DNA of 64,000 bases from Desulfoscipio sp. XC116 (GTDB lineage: Bacteria > Bacillota > Desulfotomaculia > Desulfotomaculales > Desulfallaceae): positions 1-64,000 of the forward strand of contig NZ_CP156660.1 of assembly GCF_039851975.1 (NCBI RefSeq). Direction: 5' to 3'. The notes beneath the pieces were generated by a model. It did no database searches and was not told where the DNA came from. It saw nothing but the letters and a program-made list of their open reading frames with translations. Position 1 is the first letter of the stretch. The number at the start of each line of letters is the position of its first letter. Shown here in pieces: positions 1 to 16,043 of the stretch. The position numbers and the translations under genes were made by a program.

Positions 1-1341
1 TTGACTTCTAATAATATAAACTCTATCTGGAAAAAAACCATAAGCCAATTAAAAAACAGATTAACCCCTCAGTCTTACTCAACGTGGATAAATACCATGC
101 AGCCTATTACTATTAAAAATAATACCTTTTATATTGGTGTTCCGGATCAGTTTTCAAAGGATTGGCTGAATAATAATTACTCATTTTTATTTAAAGAGGT
201 TTTATCAAATATAATTAATGCCAAAACCACAGCCCAGTTTATTCTTGAAGACGAAATACACCAAATCAACCAACAAAATAACGGGCTTTTTGAAGACCTA
301 AGAGATTTAAAATATTCCATTTTAAATCCCAGATATAATTTCGAGAGTTATGTAGTAGGCAACAATAACAGATTTGCTCACGCAGCATGTCTGGCAGTAG
401 CTGAATCGCCGGCTAAAGGTTATAATCCACTATTCATTTATGGTGGTGTTGGACTGGGAAAAACACATTTAATGCACGCCATAGGCCACTATGCCAGGCA
501 AAATAACAACAGTAATTATATTGTTGCCTATGTTACATCAGAAAAATTCACTAATGACCTTATTACGGCTATTCGTGAAGAAAAAACAGTTGAATTTAAA
601 AATAAATATCGAAGTATTGATATTTTACTTATTGATGATATTCAATTTCTAGCCGGTAAGGAAGCAACACAGGAAGAATTTTTTCACACTTTTAACACTC
701 TCTATGAAGCTAATAAACAAATAATTATATCCAGTGACCGTCCCCCAAAAGAAATACCTACTTTGGAAGACAGACTGCGTTCCCGTTTTGAGTGGGGTCT
801 TATTACAGATATTCAACCACCGGATTATGAAACCAGGATTGCTATTTTACAAAAAAAAGCTAAACTTGAAAAACTTATCGTATCTGATGAAGTAATAACT
901 TTTATTGCGGATCGCATTCAATCTAATATTAGAGAACTGGAAGGTGCTCTGATTAGAGTAACCGCCTTTAGTTCATTAAATAACGAAACAATAGACAAAG
1001 ATAAGGCTGCCAAAATTTTAAAAGATATATTACCGGATAAAAAACCATTAGAAATTACTGTTAATCTAATTCAACAAACAGTAGCCGGTTATTTTAATAT
1101 TAAGCTCGATGACTTAAAATCCAAAAAGAGAACCCGTGCTATTGCTTATCCCCGTCAAGTTGCCATGTATTTATGCCGTGAATTAACTACTGAATCATTA
1201 CCTCAAATAGGCAACAAGTTTGGCGGAAAGGATCACACAACGGTTTTACATGCTCACGATAAAATTGCCAACGAGGTGACAAACGACGCTGCCTCCTCTC
1301 AGACAATACAAACTTTAATTGATAACATAAAACAAAATTAA
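1..1341 (+). CDS. dnaA: Chromosomal replication initiator DnaA
   Basis: DnaA binds DnaA boxes at oriC, oligomerises with ATP and opens the origin. The 446-residue protein has the usual four-part layout: an N-terminal helicase-loading domain (about 1-80), a short linker, an AAA+ domain with Walker A GGVGLGKTH near residue 150 and Walker B IDDIQF near 215, and a C-terminal DNA-binding domain ending with the DnaA signature GGKDHTTVLHA near 415. The length is normal for the family. The start codon is TTG at base 1, so any ribosome binding site lies outside the window. The record appears to be rotated to dnaA. dnaN, yaaA, recF, gyrB and gyrA follow in the ancestral Firmicute order. Confidence 0.98.
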   Translation: MTSNNINSIWKKTISQLKNRLTPQSYSTWINTMQPITIKNNTFYIGVPDQFSKDWLNNNYSFLFKEVLSNIINAKTTAQFILEDEIHQINQQNNGLFEDLRDLKYSILNPRYNFESYVVGNNNRFAHAACLAVAESPAKGYNPLFIYGGVGLGKTHLMHAIGHYARQNNNSNYIVAYVTSEKFTNDLITAIREEKTVEFKNKYRSIDILLIDDIQFLAGKEATQEEFFHTFNTLYEANKQIIISSDRPPKEIPTLEDRLRSRFEWGLITDIQPPDYETRIAILQKKAKLEKLIVSDEVITFIADRIQSNIRELEGALIRVTAFSSLNNETIDKDKAAKILKDILPDKKPLEITVNLIQQTVAGYFNIKLDDLKSKKRTRAIAYPRQVAMYLCRELTTESLPQIGNKFGGKDHTTVLHAHDKIANEVTNDAASSQTIQTLIDNIKQN

Positions 1342-1405
1342 GCCTATCGGTTATTAACAGCCTTATTAACCAGTTTATCAAGCATCTTTACTTGCTATTT
1401 CTCAC

Positions 1406-1460
1406 TTATCCACTAATTCACAACTACTACTACAACTGTTACTAATTTTTTTATTTTATT
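1406..1460 (+). other. Probable origin unwinding site (DnaA box, DnaA-trios, AT-rich tract)
   Basis: The dnaA-dnaN gap contains TTATCCACT at 1406-1414, one mismatch from the DnaA box TTATCCACA. From 1424 it runs through three CTA triplets and then CAA, CTG, TTA and CTA (to 1444). An AT-only stretch follows at about 1445-1462. Box, then triplet repeats (read as 3'-GAT on the opposite strand), then AT-rich DNA is the order described for the bacterial basal unwinding system, which in Bacillus subtilis also lies between dnaA and dnaN. Only one good box is visible here; a larger box cluster may lie upstream of dnaA, outside the window. Confidence 0.55.
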
Positions 1461-1477
1461 ATGTTAAGGTGGTTATT

Positions 1478-2590
1478 ATGCATATCATTGCTCCCAGAGA
1501 AAAACTAAACTCTCTTGTGCAAATCGCTCAAAAAGCAGTTGCTCAACGCAGCCCCATGCCCTTACTTTCTTGCCTGCATTTTGAAAGCAAAGATAATTTG
1601 CTGTTTTTATCTTCAACAGACCTCGAATTCGGCATTCGCTGCACCATGCCCGTAACTACTGTCATTGACGGTGCGACTGCTATACCTGCTAAATATGTAA
1701 CAAGCTTATTTACGCGCCTGCCGGACGTGGATATCAACATCAAGTGTGATATATCCAATAATACAACAACATTTATATATGGTGACTCTGAGGTTGTGTT
1801 AAACGGCTATCCTGCTGATGAATTCCCTATATTTCCTTCTTTTCCAGATAAACCTACTTTAGTGATACCACAAGTTGAATTTAAAAATATGCTTAAACAC
1901 GTTGTTTTTGCTGTTTCAAACGAAGAACACCGGCCTGTATTTAATGGAGTTAATATACAGGTTGATCAAGATGGTATGATTTCCATGGTTGCCACAGATA
2001 CAAGGAGATTGGCATTATGTCAACAACATTTAGATACACCGCCGAGTCAGATAATAAATATTATCGTACCTGGTAAAACTCTTAACGAGCTTTTTAAAAT
2101 ATTGGAATCAACTGATGATAAACTTTTTATATATGTCACTGAAAATAAGGTATTTTTTGTAATTGATAATATTTGTATAATGTCACGTCTTATTGCCGGC
2201 CAGTTTCCTGATTACAGAATTGTTATTCCTGAAAATTATATTTGTGAAGTAAGAACATCGGTAAGTGAATTATTAGACGCTGCTGAAAGAGCGTCTTTAC
2301 TGGTTAATACCAAAAGAAATGTTTTTAATATCCACTTTAAACCAAACGGAATGATGATTTACTTTTATACAGAAACCGGCCGAATAAGAGAAGAAATAGA
2401 TGCCAACTTTACAGGAGATTCTTTGGACGTCGGTTTTAATGTGCGATTTTTTATAGACGTGTTAAAGTCGATTGATAGCGAGGAAGTTATTATTAAATTA
2501 AGCGGCCAGGACAGTCCATCCCTTTTGAGACCTGTTGACGACGACAGATATTTTTCCATTTTAGTGCCGGCCGTATCCCAGGGTGAGTAA
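1478..2590 (+). CDS. dnaN: DNA polymerase III beta sliding clamp
   Basis: DnaN is the ring-shaped processivity clamp of the replicative polymerase. The protein of about 370 residues begins MHIIAPREKL and shows the three-repeat clamp pattern, including the mid-protein segment EEHRPVFNGV and a conserved LSGQDSP near the C-terminus. ATG at 1478 is preferred over the in-frame GTG at 1469 because AAGGTGG (1466-1472) sits five bases before it and overlaps the GTG. It is followed four bases later by yaaA in a tight replication operon. Confidence 0.97.
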   Translation: MHIIAPREKLNSLVQIAQKAVAQRSPMPLLSCLHFESKDNLLFLSSTDLEFGIRCTMPVTTVIDGATAIPAKYVTSLFTRLPDVDINIKCDISNNTTTFIYGDSEVVLNGYPADEFPIFPSFPDKPTLVIPQVEFKNMLKHVVFAVSNEEHRPVFNGVNIQVDQDGMISMVATDTRRLALCQQHLDTPPSQIINIIVPGKTLNELFKILESTDDKLFIYVTENKVFFVIDNICIMSRLIAGQFPDYRIVIPENYICEVRTSVSELLDAAERASLLVNTKRNVFNIHFKPNGMMIYFYTETGRIREEIDANFTGDSLDVGFNVRFFIDVLKSIDSEEVIIKLSGQDSPSLLRPVDDDRYFSILVPAVSQGE

Positions 2591-2593
2591 TTA

Positions 2594-2821
2594 TTGGTTA
2601 AGAAAATTTCAATAAATAGCCAAATAAAGCTTGATCAGTTCTTAAAATGGTGTCGTGTTGCTTCAACCGGAGGACAAAGCAAGTATTTTATTTTAAACAA
2701 TATGGTTAAGGTGAATGGAGTTTATGAAAATCATAGATCCCGTAAGCTTAAAAGCGGTGACTTTGTGGAAGTGGATAATATAGGTTCTTTTCTTGTAGTT
2801 TCTCATACGGAGGACTCATGA
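2594..2821 (+). CDS. yaaA: S4 domain protein YaaA
   Basis: A 75-residue S4 RNA-binding domain protein of the YaaA type, found between dnaN and recF in many Firmicutes. The S4 core is visible as KLDQFLKW near the N-terminus and FILNNMVKVNG in the middle. The start is TTG; its stop codon ends at 2821, immediately before the recF start. The molecular role of YaaA is not well established; an RNA or ribosome-associated function is inferred from the domain only. Confidence 0.9.
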   Translation: MVKKISINSQIKLDQFLKWCRVASTGGQSKYFILNNMVKVNGVYENHRSRKLKSGDFVEVDNIGSFLVVSHTEDS

Positions 2822-3919
2822 TTGATTTTAAAGAGTATAAGTTTAAATTCTTTTCGCAATTATAACGATTTACAATGGGAGCCGCATACAGGCATAAATT
2901 TTATTACCGGGCTTAACGCTCATGGAAAAACAAACCTATTGGAGGCAATTTTCTTTAGCGTACTCGGTTACTCATTTAGAAAAAAGAGCAGTGAGGTTAT
3001 TAATTGGCATAGTAATAACGCCTCAATTACGGCAACTTACCAGTTAAGCAATATTAATATCGATATATCAATATTAATAGAACAGGGCGGCAATAAAAAA
3101 ATACTTATTAACGGTTCTGAAGAAAAACGAAAATATTTACCGGGGCGTCTAGGTATTGTTTTATTTAGACCGGATGACTTGCAAATAATTAAAGGGCCAC
3201 CGTCTGGAAAACGCGACTTTATTGATTATAATATTGGTGTTATTGAACCGCTTTACTGGCAAAATTTAACACAATACCGACGGGTAGTTGAACAGAGAAA
3301 TCACTTACTGCGCAACGGAAGCGGACATAACGATTCTTTTCAAATCTGGAATGAGTCGTTTTATCGATATGGCGCTGAAGTATTGGCTGGTCGTATTAAG
3401 CTCTTAAAAAAATATATACCGCTGGTTCAAAAAATGTACACTGATATTACCGGTGGTCATGAAGAATTGGAAATGAAATATTTATCGACCTTGAAGATAA
3501 CCGGCAAAACAAGTATAGAACAAATTATTCTCGAATTTATTGCTGAAGGAAAAACCAGGCAAAAAGAAGAATTGTATAAAAGACAGACTGTATTTGGACC
3601 ACATCGGGATGATATAAGTTTTTTAATTAACAAAAAGGATGCTCGTTATTATGCTTCCCAAGGTCAAATAAGATCTATCGCTTTAGCGTTGAAAACTGCC
3701 CAAATACAGTTGTTCTATAATGAAAATGGCGAATATCCTGTTTTATTATTAGATGACGTACTTATGGAATTGGATGACTTTCGGCAACATTACCTTTTAT
3801 TGCTAATAAATAACCATGTGCAGTCTTTTGTGACTACAACGGCAATGCCAGATAAAATTAGCCAATTTACAAATAGGGTATACTTAATAAATAACGGTAT
3901 ATTGAGGGAGGTTATTTAA
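2822..3919 (+). CDS. recF: DNA replication and repair protein RecF
   Basis: RecF is an SMC-like ATPase that loads RecA at gaps with RecO and RecR. The 365-residue protein begins LILKSISLNSFRNY, the typical RecF N-terminus. It has Walker A GLNAHGKTNLLEA near residue 30, the signature YYASQGQIR near 280 and Walker B VLLLDDVLMELD near 305. TTG at 2822 is chosen because this frame gives the family N-terminus; an ATG at 2818 is in another frame. GGAGGA at 2810-2815 serves as ribosome binding site inside the end of yaaA. Confidence 0.96.
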   Translation: MILKSISLNSFRNYNDLQWEPHTGINFITGLNAHGKTNLLEAIFFSVLGYSFRKKSSEVINWHSNNASITATYQLSNINIDISILIEQGGNKKILINGSEEKRKYLPGRLGIVLFRPDDLQIIKGPPSGKRDFIDYNIGVIEPLYWQNLTQYRRVVEQRNHLLRNGSGHNDSFQIWNESFYRYGAEVLAGRIKLLKKYIPLVQKMYTDITGGHEELEMKYLSTLKITGKTSIEQIILEFIAEGKTRQKEELYKRQTVFGPHRDDISFLINKKDARYYASQGQIRSIALALKTAQIQLFYNENGEYPVLLLDDVLMELDDFRQHYLLLLINNHVQSFVTTTAMPDKISQFTNRVYLINNGILREVI

Positions 3920-4153
3920 TTGTTTTTACACCTTGGCGGGGATGTTATTGTTCCTAAAAAGGATATAGTGGCAATTTTAGATATCAGATCACAATCTTCC
4001 GCTATAACCCGTGAATTTTTAGATATAGCCGAGGATGAAGGTTTTATTGTTAATATATCGGAACCGGGTAAAGAAAAAACTTATATTATCACGGGCAATG
4101 AAATATATTTATCACCAATTTCCTGTACTACACTAAAAAAACGAGCCTTATAA
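3920..4153 (+). CDS. remB: Extracellular matrix regulator RemB (DUF370)
   Basis: A 77-residue DUF370-family protein beginning with a TTG start and MFLHLGGDVIVPKKD, the characteristic opening of RemB/YaaB between recF and gyrB. In Bacillus, Rem proteins are DNA-binding regulators of matrix genes; whether that role holds here is unknown. A GAGGGAGG ribosome binding site lies inside the end of recF, and the two genes abut. Confidence 0.88.
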   Translation: MFLHLGGDVIVPKKDIVAILDIRSQSSAITREFLDIAEDEGFIVNISEPGKEKTYIITGNEIYLSPISCTTLKKRAL

Positions 4154-4164
4154 ATATTAAATAA

Positions 4165-6087
<1,923 letters not shown>

Positions 6088-6140
6088 ATTATAATTATAC
6101 TAAATAAATGTGATTTTATTTTAATATGAGGTGAAATATA

Positions 6141-8567
6141 TTGCCTGCTTTAACTGGAAAAGTTGTTCCTATTAATATAAACGAGGAAATGAAGCATTCC
6201 TACCTGGATTATGCAATGAGCGTAATTGTGGGCAGGGCCTTACCCGATGTAAGAGATGGATTAAAACCCGTGCACCGCCGGATTCTTTATGCTATGCACA
6301 CACTTGGTGTAACCCCGGATAAACCACACCGCAAATCAGCATATATAGTCGGTGAAGTAATGGCTAAATATCACCCCCATGGTGACGCGGCTATTTATGA
6401 CACTTTGGTAAGGCTGGCTCAAAATTTTGCCTCGCGTTATCCCCTGGTAGACGGGCATGGTAACTTTGGGTCGGTAGATGGTGATTCCGCGGCAGCCATG
6501 CGTTATACTGAAGCCCGTTTATCTAAAATTACTACTCAAATGCTGGCTGATATTGATAAGGAAACGGTTGATTTTATACCAAATTATGATGAGAGTGGTA
6601 AGGAACCTGCTATTCTTCCCTCTCGTTTCCCTAATTTACTTGTTAATGGTTCCGCCGGCATAGCCGTGGGTATGGCCACTAATATTCCACCCCATAACCT
6701 AACTGAAGTTATTAATGGTTTTATTAAGCTGATAGATGATCCGCAGATTGATATCGCTGATTTAATGCAGTATATTAAAGGGCCGGATTTTCCCACCGGG
6801 GCTATTATTATGGGGCGTGATGGTATACGCTCGGCCTATAAAACCGGCAGAGGTACGGTTAAAGTCAGGGCTAAGACCGAAATAGAGGAAAGCGGAAAAA
6901 AAACCAGCATAATTGTCTCTGAGTTACCTTATCAAGTAAACAAAGCTCGGCTAATAGAAAAAATTGCTGAGTTGGTAAAAGATAAAAAAATAGATGGCAT
7001 ATCTGATTTACGGGATGAATCGGACCGGCATGGCATGCGAATCGTTATTGAATTACGCCGGGATGCCAATTCCAAAGTAATACTAAATCAACTGTATAAG
7101 CATACACAAATGCAGGATACATTTGGTGTTATTATGCTGGCTTTGGTTAATGGTGAACCTAAAGTTTTAAACTTAAGAGAACTATTGCATCACTATCTGG
7201 AGCATCAAAAGGAAATAATTATACGACGTACAAAGTATGACTTGCGCAAAGCTGAAGAAAGAGCTCACATAGTAGAGGGTTTGCGTATAGCATTAGCAAA
7301 TTTGGATGAGGTAATTAAAATAATTCGTGGTTCCAAAAATATAGAAACAGCTCGGGAAAGTTTAATGAATAGGTTTAATTTTTCTGAGAAACAAGCCCAA
7401 GCAATTTTAGATATGCGTTTACATCGTCTGACAGGTTTGGAAAGAGAAAAATTAGAAACTGAATACAAAGAGTTAATTAAAAAAATAGAGTATTATCTTT
7501 CTGTGTTAGCAAATGAAAAAATGATCTTGGGTATTGTTAAAGAAGAAATACTGGCTATTAAGAATAAATATGGAGATGAACGTCGTACCGCTATTTCCAG
7601 TGAGAGTATAGACTTTGAAGATGAGGATTTAATTCCTGAAGAAGATGTAGTTATCGCCATAACTAATCAGGGCTATATAAAAAGAATGCCTTTGGATACA
7701 TACCGCAGCCAGAGAAGAGGCGGACGCGGAATTAATGCTATGGGAATTAAAGAAGACGACTTTCTACAGCATTTATTTATTGCAACTACTCATCATTATT
7801 TTCTTTTTTTTACAAATAAAGGTAAAGTATATAGGCTAAAAGGATACGAGATTCCCGAGTCCGGTCGCCAGGCCCGGGGTACTGCTATTGTTAATTTACT
7901 TTATATAGATAAAGACGAATGTATTACCGCGGTTATACCTGTCAGGGAATTTGATAATAATTATTATTTGCTTATGGCTACTTGCCATGGAATTATTAAA
8001 AAAACACCTCTTAGTGAGTATGGTCATACCAAGCGTGATGGTATAAAAGCTCTTAATTTGGATGATGGGGATGCACTGGTTAATGCTTTATTAACCGATG
8101 GTACGGAGGAAGTTATTATTGGTACTAAAAATGGTTTAGCTATAAGATTTTCTGAAAAAGATGTGCGTTCTACCGGCAGGGTTACCAGAGGTGTTAAAGG
8201 AATTACTTTAAACAAACTTGATGAAGTAGTATCTATGGGTTTAATATGTGAAGATTCGGAATTACTGGTAGTAACCAGTAAAGGATATGGCAAACGAACT
8301 AAAATTAATGAGTATAGAACTCAATCCCGGGGTGGTAAGGGAATAATAAATATAAAATGTATGGAGCGAAACGGACTCGTTGTATCATTGCAGGTTGTAA
8401 AACCTGAAGATGAAGTATTAATGATTAGTGCGGATGGTATAATGATCCGGATTAAAGTAGATGATATATCTTTATTCGGACGTATTACCCAGGGGGTATT
8501 GTTGATGAAATTGGGTGAAGGTGATCATGTAGTGGCAGTAGCTAAAGTAGTTAGCGGGGAGGATTAA
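6141..8567 (+). CDS. gyrA: DNA gyrase subunit A
   Basis: GyrA is the breakage-reunion subunit of gyrase. The 808-residue protein has the winged-helix domain with catalytic tyrosine in [10 protein letters not shown] near residue 118. The quinolone-pocket region [10 protein letters not shown] is near 75, with Ala in the residue next to the sensitive position 83 equivalent. C-terminal beta-pinwheel repeats include the GyrA box QRRGGRG near 527. The start is TTG at 6141 with GAGGTG upstream. It is the last protein gene before the rRNA operon. Confidence 0.98.
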   Translation: MPALTGKVVPININEEMKHSYLDYAMSVIVGRALPDVRDGLKPVHRRILYAMHTLGVTPDKPHRKSAYIVGEVMAKYHPHGDAAIYDTLVRLAQNFASRYPLVDGHGNFGSVDGDSAAAMRYTEARLSKITTQMLADIDKETVDFIPNYDESGKEPAILPSRFPNLLVNGSAGIAVGMATNIPPHNLTEVINGFIKLIDDPQIDIADLMQYIKGPDFPTGAIIMGRDGIRSAYKTGRGTVKVRAKTEIEESGKKTSIIVSELPYQVNKARLIEKIAELVKDKKIDGISDLRDESDRHGMRIVIELRRDANSKVILNQLYKHTQMQDTFGVIMLALVNGEPKVLNLRELLHHYLEHQKEIIIRRTKYDLRKAEERAHIVEGLRIALANLDEVIKIIRGSKNIETARESLMNRFNFSEKQAQAILDMRLHRLTGLEREKLETEYKELIKKIEYYLSVLANEKMILGIVKEEILAIKNKYGDERRTAISSESIDFEDEDLIPEEDVVIAITNQGYIKRMPLDTYRSQRRGGRGINAMGIKEDDFLQHLFIATTHHYFLFFTNKGKVYRLKGYEIPESGRQARGTAIVNLLYIDKDECITAVIPVREFDNNYYLLMATCHGIIKKTPLSEYGHTKRDGIKALNLDDGDALVNALLTDGTEEVIIGTKNGLAIRFSEKDVRSTGRVTRGVKGITLNKLDEVVSMGLICEDSELLVVTSKGYGKRTKINEYRTQSRGGKGIINIKCMERNGLVVSLQVVKPEDEVLMISADGIMIRIKVDDISLFGRITQGVLLMKLGEGDHVVAVAKVVSGED

Positions 8568-8595
8568 TCTTTCCCGCTTTTTTTAATATTTTATA

Positions 8596-8624
8596 TTGAC
8601 ATCGTCACCTCTTAACTGTATAAT
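8596..8624 (+). promoter_or_regulatory. Consensus sigma-A promoter of the rRNA operon
   Basis: TTGACA at 8596-8601 and TATAAT at 8619-8624 are separated by exactly 17 bases, a perfect match to the vegetative promoter consensus. It lies 320 bp upstream of 16S rRNA. The start point predicted about 7 bases downstream falls on the first base of a GC-rich inverted repeat. Confidence 0.92.
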
Positions 8625-8630
8625 TTAAAA

Positions 8631-8941
8631 CGTCGCTGTTAATTGCGACGTTAACAAAACGGTCCTTGAAAACTAAACAGTGCAAAGAGATGGAAACGGA
8701 CGCCGGACGTGGTTGGTTATTAATAACCGAGCCAAGCGACGGCGGCCAATCAAACCTCGTCAAACGAAGCTAAAAGCCAAAGCCAAACAGCAGCGGTTTT
8801 TAGCAAACGAATAAACGAGTAAATCATAAAACGAGCAGATTAAACTCACTTAAAAAGCAAACGGGCACAAGCTGCTATAAAGTCATCCAGCCCAATAAGG
8901 CTGGGCAGCCTAAAGCAGACCAAACCCGCTTAGCATAAACT
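8631..8941 (+). other. rRNA operon leader region
   Basis: This 311-base stretch has no protein gene. It opens with CGTCGC and GCGACG (8631-8650), a six-base-pair hairpin at the predicted RNA 5' end. TCCTTGAAAACT near 8662 recurs almost exactly in the tRNA-Ile to 23S spacer near 10,671, as is common for Firmicute rRNA leaders and processing stems. The remainder is purine-rich and presumably carries processing and antitermination signals, which I cannot assign individually. Confidence 0.7.
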
Positions 8942-10481
<1,540 letters not shown>

Positions 10482-10590
10482 AGATTATGTGGTGGTTACT
10501 GGTATAGCCATAACCCACCACCTAAATCCTAGGTCGGACATCTATATAAAACGCACTGTTTGGTTTTGAGGGACTAAATCCCCTCAATTG

Positions 10591-10667
<77 letters not shown>

Positions 10668-10748
10668 TGTTCCTTGAAAACTGCACAGCGAAAGCAAGCA
10701 AGTATAAGTAAAGCACAGGTAAAAAGCACAAGACGCCGAAGACCAAAA

Positions 10749-13697
<2,949 letters not shown>

Positions 13698-13916
13698 AAA
13701 TTCGGTGCTCTGATTTTGTTACGGAAGTTGGCGGTTGGTTGCCGTTAGGCGATAAACCAACCATACTGCTGCCGGATACAAGATAGTTTACTTGTTGAAA
13801 TAAAACTTGCTTAGCTGTGCATTTTTGAGGGAACTGCTTGACAAATACCTAAGCAATATGTTTAGATAATATACGTGACATAGTTTAATGAGGTTTCCTA
13901 AAAGTTTATAAAGTTT

Positions 13917-14030
<114 letters not shown>

Positions 14031-14043
14031 ATTAATTTTAAGC

Positions 14044-14080
14044 AAACCCCTTGGTTTTCATGCCGGGGGGTATTGTTTTT
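14044..14080 (+). terminator. rRNA operon terminator
   Basis: AAACCCCTTGG and CCGGGGGGT form a GC-rich stem closed by a short loop and followed by TATTGTTTTT, 14 bases after 5S rRNA. A weak promoter candidate for pdxS (TTGCAG at 14114, TATAAT at 14135, spacer 15) follows. Confidence 0.75.
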
Positions 14081-14235
14081 AGATAAGTAAGGATAATATT
14101 ATACATATTAGAGTTGCAGACTAAAATATTATGATATAATGTGAACATATGTAAAATAATTTAAACTTGCTTGTCATTACATTGGGAATACTGTAAAATA
14201 TTTTAGTGACTGTAGTTGAATGGAGGAGAATTATT

Positions 14236-15132
14236 ATGACTGAAGCCATGGCTGAAAAGGGGACATGGACAGTAAAAAAAGGTTTAGCGGAAATGCTTAA
14301 GGGCGGAGTAATTATGGATGTTACTACTCCGGAGCAAGCTAAAATAGCTGAAGAAGCTGGGGCCTGCGCGGTAATGGCGCTGGAAAGAGTACCCGCCGAT
14401 ATACGTGCTGCCGGCGGAGTAGCTAGAATGGCTGATCCTACAGTTATTATACGCATTATGGATGCTGTTACTATCCCGGTAATGGCCAAAGCTAGAATTG
14501 GTCATTTTGTGGAAGCACAGATACTGGAAGCTTTAGGTGCTGATTATATAGACGAAAGTGAGGTGCTTACACCGGCGGATGAGCAGTATCACATAGAAAA
14601 ACATGCTTTTAAGGTGCCTTTTGTGTGTGGTGCTCGTAATCTTGGTGAGGCGCTCAGACGCATTGCCGAAGGTGCGGCTATGATTCGTACCAAAGGTGAA
14701 CCCGGCACGGGCAATGTGGTAGAAGCCGTTCGCCATATGCGTATGGTGATGGGGCAAATACGCCGGGTGCGAAATTTGCCTAAGGAAGAATTAATGAGTG
14801 CAGCCAAAGATATGGGTGCACCCTATGATTTACTTTTATATGTAGCCGAGAATGGTAGATTGCCGGTGGTTAATTTTGCCGCCGGTGGTATTGCGACCCC
14901 TGCGGATGCTGCTTTAATGATGCAGTTGGGCTGTGACGGTATTTTTGTTGGTTCCGGTATATTTAAGTCGAATGATCCGCAGTCCAGAGCCAAGGCTATT
15001 GTTGCCGCCACTACGCATTTTAATGACCCTAGAATACTGGCTGAGATTTCTCGGGATCTGGGAGAAGCCATGCCCGGTCTTGAAATATCCACTATTGCCC
15101 CGGAACAGCGTATGCAGGACAGAGGTTGGTAA
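14236..15132 (+). CDS. pdxS: Pyridoxal 5'-phosphate synthase subunit PdxS
   Basis: PdxS is the synthase subunit of the deoxyxylulose-independent PLP pathway, condensing ribose 5-phosphate, glyceraldehyde 3-phosphate and ammonia. The 298-residue beta/alpha barrel shows GGVIMDV with the first Schiff-base region, [23 protein letters not shown] (quoted as overlapping motifs [13 protein letters not shown] and AAGGVARM), [14 protein letters not shown] and [20 protein letters not shown] at 14236 is chosen because GGAGGAG lies 7 bases before it; a GTG ten codons upstream has no such signal. The glutaminase pdxT follows after 13 bases. Confidence 0.97.
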   Translation: MTEAMAEKGTWTVKKGLAEMLKGGVIMDVTTPEQAKIAEEAGACAVMALERVPADIRAAGGVARMADPTVIIRIMDAVTIPVMAKARIGHFVEAQILEALGADYIDESEVLTPADEQYHIEKHAFKVPFVCGARNLGEALRRIAEGAAMIRTKGEPGTGNVVEAVRHMRMVMGQIRRVRNLPKEELMSAAKDMGAPYDLLLYVAENGRLPVVNFAAGGIATPADAALMMQLGCDGIFVGSGIFKSNDPQSRAKAIVAATTHFNDPRILAEISRDLGEAMPGLEISTIAPEQRMQDRGW

Positions 15133-15145
15133 TAGGAGATAGATT

Positions 15146-15754
15146 ATGTTAATTGGTGTACTTGCCTTACAGGGCGCTTTTCGGGAACATCAATGTTCGC
15201 TGGAGAAATGTGGCGTTTCAACTCGCCAGGTCAGGAAACCGTCGGAACTTGATGATATAGATGCTTTGGTGATTCCCGGTGGCGAAAGTACTACTATGGG
15301 TAAATTATTAAATGGCTTTGACTTAATGAAACCTATAATAAATTTAGCTAACCAGGGTATGCCCGTTTTTGGTACTTGCGCCGGGCTTATTATGCTGGCC
15401 AAGCATATAAGGAATTCCCGGCAGGAAACATTGGCTGCCATGGATATAGAAGTGGAACGCAATGCTTTTGGGCGACAGGTAGATAGTTTTGAAACTGATT
15501 TGGATATTCCCGTTTTAGGCAATGATCCCTACCGGGCGGTGTTTATCAGAGCTCCTTATATAACGGAGGTTTCCGAAGGTGTGGATATATTGGCACGCTG
15601 TGGAGAAAAAATTGTCTGTGCCCGGCAGGAACGTTTTCTTGTGGCTGCTTTTCATCCGGAATTGACAGATGATTTGCGTATGCACCATTATTTTATCTCG
15701 TTAATCGCCGCTAAGACTCCCGTCTCAAATAAGGAAAGGGGACACACCTGCTGA
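15146..15754 (+). CDS. pdxT: PLP synthase glutaminase subunit PdxT, altered C-terminus
   Basis: PdxT hydrolyses glutamine and channels ammonia to PdxS. The 202-residue class I glutaminase has IPGGESTTMG near 46, the nucleophile cysteine in FGTCAGLIML near 79, and the catalytic His-Glu pair in FHPELTDD near 172. The last five or so residues (after SNKE) are encoded by the first bases of the 209-bp repeat that begins at 15,739, so the original tail has been replaced by repeat sequence; the catalytic core is intact. Confidence 0.95.
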   Translation: MLIGVLALQGAFREHQCSLEKCGVSTRQVRKPSELDDIDALVIPGGESTTMGKLLNGFDLMKPIINLANQGMPVFGTCAGLIMLAKHIRNSRQETLAAMDIEVERNAFGRQVDSFETDLDIPVLGNDPYRAVFIRAPYITEVSEGVDILARCGEKIVCARQERFLVAAFHPELTDDLRMHHYFISLIAAKTPVSNKERGHTC

Positions 15755-15947
15755 AGTTTGGGTATTTCTCTGGGGACAGGAATGTCCCCGACTAATGGAG
15801 TTAAACGGCGATAAACTCGGAATAAGTGCGACTAAGGTTCGGGTGGAAAACACTACCTGAACCAAGTCTTCTTTATTGAAAATGTTGCTAAATGAACAAA
15901 TGCTATAAAACTATTGCAAAAAAAAGTTGACTGTTGTAATATTTATA
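15739..15947 (+). repeat. 209-bp direct repeat, left copy flanking IS1634-type element
   Basis: This segment is identical, base for base as far as I can compare, to 17,960-18,168, on the other side of the transposase. It contains a GGGGACA...TGTCCCC hairpin near 15,773 and a second stem-loop at 15,830-15,868 whose arms also occur in the hsdM-hsdS gap. It starts inside the end of pdxT. It is best explained as a very long target-site duplication. Confidence 0.93.
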
Positions 15948-15973
15948 CTCATCTTTGACACTTATGTGGAGAC

Positions 15974-16017
15974 AAAAAGCCTATATCCCTTGGTAATAAA
16001 GGGTCATAGGCTTTTTT
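15974..16017 (-). terminator. Bidirectional terminator at IS left end
   Basis: AAAAAGCCTAT and ATAGGCTTTTTT form a stem around an inner CCCTTGG/AAAGGG region, with T runs on both strands. It lies 27 bases after the transposase stop and would insulate pdxT and the transposase from each other. Confidence 0.75.
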
Positions 16018-16043
16018 CATATTCTATAAAAATGAGTAATGTT

